13,919 nucleotides of DNA, taken from assembly GCA_947630775.1 (NCBI GenBank), contig CANRIY010000035.1, positions 1 to 13,919 of the forward strand, written 5' to 3'. Every line of letters starts with the position of its first letter. The first letter of the stretch is position 1. Below, one piece after another: positions 7,601 to 11,587 of the stretch. This stretch comes from an uncultured Clostridia bacterium (lineage in GTDB: Bacteria > Bacillota > Clostridia > Christensenellales > Borkfalkiaceae). The translations under genes were made by a program, and so were the position numbers. Below the pieces are notes generated by a model. The model was not told the origin of the DNA. It was given only the letters and a program-made list of their open reading frames with translations, and did not search any database.

Positions 7601-9429
7601 TCCGCTATATCCTCACGGACTGGTTTACCTATACCGCGGGGAACGAGCCGAACGGCGCCTATTTTTATTACGACAGCGAGTGGGGGACGCTCTATTATAA
7701 GAACAGTGAGTTCGGCGCGGGCGTCAATCTTGCCGATCATCACTTTACCTACGGCTACTTTACGCTCGCGGCGGGCGTGCTGTGCGCTTACGATCCCGCC
7801 TTTGCCGACGGGTACGGCGACATGATCGAGCTCCTTCTCAGGGACTATATGAACCCCTCGCGGGAGGACGCGCTCTTTCCCTATATGCGCAACTTCGATC
7901 CGTTCGCGGGGCACAGCTGGGCGGGCGGCTACGCGGACAACAACGCGGGCAACAATCAGGAGTCCGCGGGAGAAGCCCTCAACGGTTGGGTCGGCGCCTA
8001 TCTCTATGCGACGGCCGTCGGCAACGAGGAATACCGCGAGGCGGCGATCTGCGGATTTACGACGGAGCTCTCCGCGGTCAAGCAATACTGGTTCAATTAC
8101 GGCGGGGACAGCTTTGCCGAATTTTACCCGTACGGCGGGATCGGACAGCTCTACGGCGCGACGAACTTCATGGGCACCTTCTTCAACGGCGAACCGCTCT
8201 ACGCCTACGGCATCCACATGATCCCGGGCGAGGAATTTTTGACGAGTTACGCCCTCGACGCGGACGAACGCAACAATTTGAAAAATGTCCTCGGTTCCAT
8301 GAGAGAGGAGCAGGCGCGCTGGGACGTTTCGGAAGAACATAAAGAGATCTACGGATGGCAGCACATCTTCATTCCCATGGTTGCGGCATACGATGCGGAC
8401 GAGGCAATCGCTTGGTACGAAGATCTCGTCGCGCGGCAGGGCAATATCGGCAACGACGGCGAGCAGTTCAACGTCTATTACATCATCCATGCGTTAAAGA
8501 CGCTCGGCGTGCGTACGACGAAGTACTGGGCGGAAGGCGGCGTATCCGCCACCGTTTACGAAAAGGACGGAAGATTTGCCGCCCTGTGCTGGAATCCCAC
8601 GGGGGAGACGCAGGAGTTTGTGTTCCGCTCGGAGAGCGGCGTCGTCGGACGGGCGCTCGTTCCCGCGCACAGCCTCGTCTCCTGCGATTCGACAACCGTT
8701 ACCGAGCATTTTTACAGCTACCAAAACGCCGATTCGCTTTCCGCGGGCGATCACGCGGCGGCTGAGAATTGCTCGGAAGAGGCTGAAAACCTCGTGCTTC
8801 AAAACGGGTACGCGGAGTATCTCGTCTCGTTCGGGAGCGGAGCGCAGTACCGCAGGCTCGTCATAGAGGGGGAAGGGGAGCTTTCCGTCTTCATTGACGG
8901 CGCGCCCCTGCAACTTCATAGAACGGCGGCGGGATGGACGAGCGAAGCGTTTTCGCTCACCTTTAAGCATACCGTGCGGATCACAGGGAGCGGGAAGATC
9001 TCCTCGCTCAAATTCGAGACGGCAACGCTCCGAAAAGCCGAGGCGCACGGGACCCTTACCGCTTCCAGCGAAAACGGCGCCAACAAGGCGGGGCTTGCGA
9101 TGGACGGTAACACGGGCACGCGGTGGGAGAGCGTGCACGGAAAGGACGGCGAGTGGCTCCTTCTTACCCTCGATGAGACCGTCACCGTCTATCAGCTTCA
9201 GATCCAATGGGAAGCCGCATCCGCCAAGGAGTACAAGATCTACTTTTCAGAGACAGGAGAGCCCGACAGCTTCACGGAAGTGTTCCACGGAACATTCTCG
9301 GGCGGAGCAAGAACGGACACGGTAACGCCGTCCTCTCCCATGCGGGCGAAGTATATCCGCATCGAGGGCATTTCCCGCACGACGCAATACGGCTATTCCA
9401 TTTTCGAAATCGGCCTCTTTACGCTCTGA
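4666..9429 (+). CDS. GH81 endo-beta-1,3-glucanase lipoprotein with four discoidin (F5/8C, CBM32-like) modules
   Basis: This encodes 1587 residues. The start is ATG 4666 with AAGGAG at 4655-4660. A lipoprotein signal ends in LSSC (Cys22), followed by an Asp/Pro/Gly-rich linker (about 28-64) and an Ig-like DUF5011-type module (66-140). Discoidin-like modules cover about 158-287, 301-392 and 396-527. The GH81 domain runs from about 565 to 1285. Its N-terminal signature is PSNDWWQSLL (Pro580). Its helical barrel carries DHHFTYGYF with Asp1024 and FDPFAGHSWAGG followed by NNQESAGEA with Glu1099 and Glu1103, the expected acid and base region of this inverting family. A short beta module (about 1294-1340), an unassigned beta region (1346-1458) and a fourth discoidin module (1459-1587) finish the protein. 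Known GH81 enzymes cut beta-1,3-glucans such as laminarin, curdlan and fungal wall glucan. Catalytic GH81 units are usually near 700 residues, so over half of this protein is anchoring and binding modules. Confidence 0.93.
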   Translation: MRKKITGLIALLLCGALMLSSCGSLGQKSKDPVGGTQDEGTGPSDDPSDKPDDGGDDNPDDEPAKAPVITAEDITVQAGRFFDPLQGVSARGADGEDLTPYLSVSGEADLAHTGVYALTYSLTYDGKTATHVRNVTVADNPLIGKEDPVFIYESEENFNIARGCDAFASSENGNAKASAAFDGDPSSRWESVHGVDEVTLTVDLGANLPVEEVSILWEAAYATEFEIMLSDDGQEYRSVVSAEDFSYQNGVAAVYSVGGSARFVRIACHARATIYGYSIFECAVLGKKGTVIPAEKFPVLYDSESAAIPDEQSLVYDLGSVKSFDSMEISWKDGSPLSYTVSVSDDGRSYSAVTHSGNAFREGTLSARYVKLTMLTRKFYMSAYRISQTVFRSGGAELGGVTVSGEGMEGHSASDALRDWGTWWESVHDLAPQTVDLGEVKEIGRIDLTWRGDDGGKGKYYDLQTSMDGSVYRTVYRQTHGGLKEQSVYLYDSARYLRIVDYQNGDTSEKQGGTRFMLEGMKVHSEYPNEEKIDYDVTLQFPKTQTVEGENGSYATGDVTFPSARLVTYLDESLRGKPIPSNDWWQSLLVNDKGHNLYLNPLVATFDDRGLWLTNPGDGYYSGGDPGNGSQTIDQDAHDLHIGCDDMTNGTEVRVTGYDDFSVSAAMTDKKGIDKLTVFLSQGALYGYFFFAEPEKAVISADSLLAVYDLSGNRIPDGGTHTGDGIIVCVRTHSGYVGGRQNGGSPEYEERFYVVNAPADTQFLCDRDGIRILMKKGNYLSVGALSSVVTVSGNAATEEIPHGAPDLEEAALLHAHGYAFIVGTRCDSTFDGKQNLVETAFRFKTWLVREGFSAEAYTAFLPHHYKNSENALKDSYAYPTVHGDCRGHVGNLYTTEDRFYGIVPQFTEPADDNYSAETLLALLQTLYRSNGGEKPPEECNLINGDPYWQGKNLHPMAMAALAADQLGAYDLRDGFLQKIRYILTDWFTYTAGNEPNGAYFYYDSEWGTLYYKNSEFGAGVNLADHHFTYGYFTLAAGVLCAYDPAFADGYGDMIELLLRDYMNPSREDALFPYMRNFDPFAGHSWAGGYADNNAGNNQESAGEALNGWVGAYLYATAVGNEEYREAAICGFTTELSAVKQYWFNYGGDSFAEFYPYGGIGQLYGATNFMGTFFNGEPLYAYGIHMIPGEEFLTSYALDADERNNLKNVLGSMREEQARWDVSEEHKEIYGWQHIFIPMVAAYDADEAIAWYEDLVARQGNIGNDGEQFNVYYIIHALKTLGVRTTKYWAEGGVSATVYEKDGRFAALCWNPTGETQEFVFRSESGVVGRALVPAHSLVSCDSTTVTEHFYSYQNADSLSAGDHAAAENCSEEAENLVLQNGYAEYLVSFGSGAQYRRLVIEGEGELSVFIDGAPLQLHRTAAGWTSEAFSLTFKHTVRITGSGKISSLKFETATLRKAEAHGTLTASSENGANKAGLAMDGNTGTRWESVHGKDGEWLLLTLDETVTVYQLQIQWEAASAKEYKIYFSETGEPDSFTEVFHGTFSGGARTDTVTPSSPMRAKYIRIEGISRTTQYGYSIFEIGLFTL

Positions 9430-9454
9430 ATGTCCGCCCCCGGCTCCCCGTTTC

Positions 9455-9499
9455 TTGGCTCCCCTCATAGGGGAGCTGTCACCGCAGGCGACTGAGGGG
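9455..9499. repeat. Palindromic intergenic repeat element, copy A
   Basis: TTGGCTCCCCT opens a stem of eight pairs (9458-9465 with 9469-9476, loop CAT). A second hairpin (9478-9492: GTC, CC with GG, GAC around one mismatch) and the tail TGAGGGG (9493-9499) follow. It shares order, spacing and boundary sequences with copy B at 9555-9607. Both copies are preceded by GTCCGCCCC. The layout is REP/MITE-like and resembles elements I have seen dispersed in gut Clostridia genomes. Confidence 0.7.
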
Positions 9500-9508
9500 T
9501 TTCCGCGT

Positions 9509-9533
9509 CATCCTGAGGCGTAGCCGAAGGATC
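9509..9533. repeat. Short palindromic repeat of the CATCCTGAGG...AAGGATC type
   Basis: ATCCT (9510-9514) pairs with AGGAT (9528-9532), and GGC (9517-9519) pairs with GCC (9523-9525) around loop GTA. Between the two helices, GA (9515-9516) faces GA (9526-9527), an arrangement able to form tandem sheared G-A pairs. Short dispersed palindromes of this pattern are common in intergenic regions of many bacterial genomes. Only one copy is in this window, so repetition is inferred. Confidence 0.5.
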
Positions 9534-9554
9534 CCGATAAGCGGAGTCCGCCCC

Positions 9555-9607
9555 TTGGCTCCCCCTTGAGGGGGAGCTGTCACGCTGTCCTTGCGTGACT
9601 GAGGGGG
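9555..9607. repeat. Palindromic intergenic repeat element, copy B
   Basis: An eight-pair stem, GCTCCCCC (9558-9565) with GGGGGAGC (9570-9577), has loop TTGA. A second seven-pair stem, GTCACGC (9579-9585) with GCGTGAC (9593-9599), follows, then TGAGGGGG (9600-9607). The terminal GAGGGGG can compete with the first stem for CTCCCCC, so two alternative folds exist. It lies between the GH81 gene and the shared terminator at 9632-9655. Confidence 0.75.
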
Positions 9608-9631
9608 TGTCATAAAAAGTGTGTATACCAA

Positions 9632-9655
9632 AAAAGTCGGGGTTTCCCGACTTTT
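9632..9655. terminator. Bidirectional intrinsic terminator between GH81 and the histidine phosphatase gene
   Basis: AAAAGTCGGG (9632-9641) pairs with CCCGACTTTT (9646-9655) in ten pairs around GTTT. The stem's own A and T ends provide a T tract for either strand, longer on the minus side. It ends the minus-strand gene whose stop is at 9681 and can also catch readthrough from GH81. Confidence 0.88.
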
Positions 9656-9680
9656 CACTCTATTTCAAACAGAGTATGCG

Positions 9681-10211
9681 TCAGATCTCATACATTTCGA
9701 TCCCGCCGTTGGGCTGGGAGTAGGCATAGAACTCCGCGTCCGTCATCTCCGTAAAATAGGTGCGGATGATCCTGCATGCGCTCCCGTGCGAGACGAGAAG
9801 TAAATTTTTCCCCGCATATTTTTTGAGGCTCTCATCAAGAAAGGCATAGACGCGGGCGGCGACTTGCAGATTGGATTCCCCGTTCGGATATTTAAGCGCA
9901 AAACTGTAACGAAAGCGCTTTCCGTCCTCCCGCGCGCACTCCGTCTGCTCGAAATCGCCGAAATCGCGCTCTTTGAGACGGCCGTCATAGAGAATGGGGA
10001 CGTGTTTCTTTTTCGCAATCGCTTCCGCCGTCTCTCTCGCCCGAAGGAGAGGGGAAGAGAGAATGAGATCGAAATCATACTCCTTTACGGCCGCGGAGAG
10101 CCGTTCCGCCTCCCGACGCCCTTCTTCGGAGAGGGGGACCTCCGTACTTCCGCAATAAATTTTTTTTGCGCTGCACTCGGTCGTGCAGTGCCGTACGACG
10201 TAAATCTTCAT
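9681..10211 (-). CDS. Histidine phosphatase superfamily (phosphoglycerate mutase-like) protein
   Basis: This encodes 176 residues, the usual length for the small branch-2 phosphatases (CobC/GpmB/PhoE-like). Start is ATG at 10211-10209 with only a weak Shine-Dalgarno (AAGG). All core catalytic residues are visible: phospho-accepting His8 in VRHCTTE, Arg57 in SSPLLRARETA, Glu81 in ERDFGDFE, and His142-Gly143 in SHGSACR. The reaction goes through a phosphohistidine on a soluble cytoplasmic enzyme. The substrate (phosphoglycerate, alpha-ribazole phosphate, a nucleotide or sugar phosphate) cannot be fixed from sequence. One oddity is that the signature RHG is RHC here (Cys9), and the following Asn common in the motif is Ser14. 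The gene is a single unit with its own promoter and terminator. Confidence 0.88.
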   Translation of the reverse strand: MKIYVVRHCTTECSAKKIYCGSTEVPLSEEGRREAERLSAAVKEYDFDLILSSPLLRARETAEAIAKKKHVPILYDGRLKERDFGDFEQTECAREDGKRFRYSFALKYPNGESNLQVAARVYAFLDESLKKYAGKNLLLVSHGSACRIIRTYFTEMTDAEFYAYSQPNGGIEMYEI

Positions 10212-10232
10212 TTTGAACCTTGCCTTTTTTTG

Positions 10233-10261
10233 ATTATACCACGGCGCAGGAAATTTATCAA
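10233..10261 (-). promoter_or_regulatory. Sigma-A promoter of the histidine phosphatase gene
   Basis: On the minus strand, -35 TTGATA (10256-10261) and -10 TATAAT (10233-10238) are separated by 17 bp. The predicted start near 10226 gives a leader of only about 15 nt, in keeping with the weak ribosome binding site. Confidence 0.82.
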
Positions 10262-10393
10262 GTCCGTATTTATGGCGCGCCGCAGGAGCGGAAATACAAA
10301 ACCTTTTCCGTATTCAAGGCGCATTTTTCCAAGAAATAAAGGCAAAAATCCTATGGGATAAATTTAACAAATAAAATCTCAACAGCAAGTAAT

Positions 10394-10425
10394 AGAGAGT
10401 AGAGAAAATTTCTCTGCTCTTTTTT
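10394..10425 (+). terminator. Orphan intrinsic terminator upstream of the integrase remnant
   Basis: Bases 10394-10406 pair with 10410-10422 as an imperfect AGAG/CTCT-rich stem (G-T wobbles at 10395 and 10400, loop 10407-10409) followed by a T run to 10425. It is oriented for plus-strand transcription, but no plus-strand gene ends here. The surrounding 10262-10490 stretch holds no supported gene. This may be a relic of an earlier gene or element boundary, or a leader terminator for the integrase. Confidence 0.55.
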
Positions 10426-10494
10426 ATACGGGCATTGGAATGAATACGACGCGAAGCAATAAGGCGTATAATTTTGAACGATCGGGAGGTATCT

Positions 10495-10731
10495 ATGTTA
10501 TACAAAGAATGGCTCAATGAGTGGCTTGCGGTCTGCGTGAAACCTACAGTGAAACAGAGAACTTACGAAAAGTACGAACGCATCTGCCGAAAACATCTCT
10601 TATCGCTCGAAAATTATCGGCTTGATGAGCTCACCGCGCCCGTCCTGCAGACGTTTGTTGCAAAAAAAACGTCCTGCCTTTCTCCCAATACGGTGAACGT
10701 CATAACAACGAGAGAATCTCTCTCAAGCTAA
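10495..10731 (+). pseudogene. Truncated tyrosine recombinase (phage-type integrase), N-terminal domain only
   Basis: Start is ATG 10495 with GGGAGGT at 10484-10490. A -10-like TATAAT (10467-10472) lies upstream without a good -35. About 68 residues match the SAM-like core-binding domain of integrases: MLYKEWLNEWLAVCVKP, TYEKYERICRKHLL, LDELTAPVLQTFV, and LSPNTVNVI, which in intact proteins continues into the catalytic domain. Here it breaks off near 10700, and the last residues up to TAA 10729-10731 are IS3 transposase DNA read in another frame. The catalytic Arg-His-Arg-Tyr domain is absent, so it cannot recombine DNA. It reads toward the 3' end of the tRNA-Ser gene, a usual arrangement for elements that integrate into tRNA genes. 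Confidence 0.8.
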
Positions 10732-10812
10732 ATGGAATGAGCCCGGTGCAATACCGAACTCATCCGCAATTCATCTAATTAATTTTTTGTCCAACTTTTG
10801 GGGGGCACTTCA
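10701..10812 (+). mobile_element. IS3-family (IS150-like) insertion sequence remnant: transposase C-terminus and right end
   Basis: In the frame ending at TAA 10776-10778 the sequence reads HNNERISLKLNGMSPVQYRT and then HPQFI. This is the conserved end of IS3-family OrfB transposases (pattern N-N-E-R-I, K-L-x-G-M-S-P-V-x-Y-R). Only about 25 codons remain, without the DDE catalytic residues, OrfA or the left end. Bases 10788-10812, from TGTCCAAC through TTTTGGGGGGCA to CTTCA, look like the right terminal inverted repeat and end in CA, as in this family. The 5' junction is fused to the integrase fragment, pointing to one deletion that removed both intervening parts. Confidence 0.8.
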
Positions 10813-10868
10813 TATGCGGGTGGATATTTATTGCCGCCGCCCTTCCTGTCCTTCGAGGGCAAAAAGAA

Positions 10869-10904
10869 AAACCTAAACCGAACAAATGAGTTCAATTTAG
10901 GTTT
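10869..10904 (-). terminator. Intrinsic terminator of the tRNA-Ser gene
   Basis: AAACCTAAA (10869-10877) pairs with TTTAGGTTT (10896-10904), and GAAC with GTTC pair within the loop. Read on the minus strand, the stem is followed by a T-rich tract (complement of 10861-10870). It begins 5 bp after the CCA end of the tRNA gene. Confidence 0.75.
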
Positions 10905-10908
10905 CGCT

Positions 10909-10999
10909 TGGCGCAGAGACGGGGATTTGAACCCCGGGACGATTCACCACCGTCACACGATTTCCAATCGTGCTCCTTAAGCCACTCAGACATCTCTGC
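10909..10999 (-). tRNA. tRNA-Ser (anticodon GGA)
   Basis: Read on the minus strand, the acceptor GCAGAGA pairs with TCTCTGC, followed by discriminator G and an encoded CCA. The D arm is TCTGAGTGGCTTAAGGA. The anticodon arm is CACGA, loop TTGGAAA, TCGTG, with anticodon GGA at 10965-10963, reading UCC and UCU. A long class II variable arm (GACG with CGTC) marks it as serine, and the T arm is CGGGG, TTCAAAT, CCCCG. All stems are perfect. The integrase and IS remnants lie on its 3' side. Confidence 0.97.
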
Positions 11000-11013
11000 A
11001 AAAGACAATCGTT

Positions 11014-11042
11014 ATTTTACACCAAACGTCCGCAAAATGCAA
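11014..11042 (-). promoter_or_regulatory. Sigma-A promoter of tRNA-Ser
   Basis: On the minus strand, -35 TTGCAT (11037-11042) and -10 TAAAAT (11014-11019) are separated by 17 bp. The predicted start near 11007 leaves a short leader before the mature 5' end at 10999. Confidence 0.65.
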
Positions 11043-11189
11043 CCGTTTTTTATGACTTTCCGCAAAAATCTTTTTCCTGTTCCTTCCGAATGTCTGCAAA
11101 ATGTCTTCAAAGAGCCGCCCCAATGGGGAAAGGGGGAGAATGCGGATCGGGAATCGCACATCGAAAAAAATGAATTATCCGAAAATTCC

Positions 11190-11219
11190 TTGACAAACGC
11201 GCCCCGAAAGGGTTACAAT
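11190..11219 (+). promoter_or_regulatory. Sigma-A promoter of the V-ATPase operon
   Basis: A consensus -35 TTGACA (11190-11195) and -10 TACAAT (11214-11219) have an 18-bp spacer. Transcription would start near 11226. The leader of about 53 nt contains a hairpin, AGACTCC (11239-11245) with GGGGTCT (11249-11255), loop AAA, without a T tract. The rest of 11000-11189 holds only the tRNA promoter and AT-rich sequence with no gene. Confidence 0.78.
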
Positions 11220-11278
11220 ACCATATGGAAAAAAATGGAGACTCCAAAGGGGTCTGCGGCTAAAAAACGGAGCGGAGC

Positions 11279-11587
11279 ATGGAAGACATCATCGGCATGA
11301 TCGCGGAGACGGAACAAAAGGCAAGCGACATCAAAGAGCGCGCCAAGGCGCGTGCGGCGGAGATCGTCACCGAGGCGGAGAAGCGGGCGATGGAGATCGT
11401 CAAGGCTTCCGAATCGGAATGCGCCGCGCTGTCCGCAAAGATCCTCTCCGAGGCCAATACTGAGGCGGACGCCGCCTATGAGGCCGCCCTTCAGGAAAGC
11501 CGCGCTTCCGCAACCGCCTATGCGGATCAGATCTTAGAACATGTGGAGCCGCAGGTTGCCGCCGTGGTGGGGAGGATCGTAAAGTGA
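11279..11587 (+). CDS. ntpF: V-type ATP synthase peripheral-stalk subunit G/H (NtpF-like)
   Basis: This encodes 102 residues, start ATG 11279 with GGAG at 11269-11272. The protein is a nearly continuous charged helix rich in Ala, Glu and Lys (KASDIKERAKARAAEIVTEA and similar heptads), with a C-terminal VEPQVAAVVGRIVK end. That is typical of the small stalk subunit called G, H or NtpF, which pairs with subunit E to hold the catalytic head static against the membrane sector. The family assignment rests mainly on size, coiled coil and position: it is the first gene, directly before ntpI and ntpK, as in the Enterococcus hirae order ntpFIKECGABD. Its stop overlaps the GTG start of ntpI by four bases (GTGA), indicating translational coupling. 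Confidence 0.85.
   Translation: MEDIIGMIAETEQKASDIKERAKARAAEIVTEAEKRAMEIVKASESECAALSAKILSEANTEADAAYEAALQESRASATAYADQILEHVEPQVAAVVGRIVK

Noticed and set aside
6187..8490. Two long minus-strand open frames (416 and 349 residues) opposite GH81
   Set aside because: They are shadow frames of a coding region with clear GH81 motifs. They share no family pattern and have no start signals.
9430..9680. CRISPR-like array from the repeated GGCTCCCC blocks
   Set aside because: There are only two copies with internal hairpins and dissimilar spacing. There are no regular spacers and no cas genes.
10798..11300. Small open frames across the tRNA region (about 60, 67 and 130 residues)
   Set aside because: They run through the tRNA-Ser gene or its promoter region and have no ribosome binding sites or recognisable sequence.
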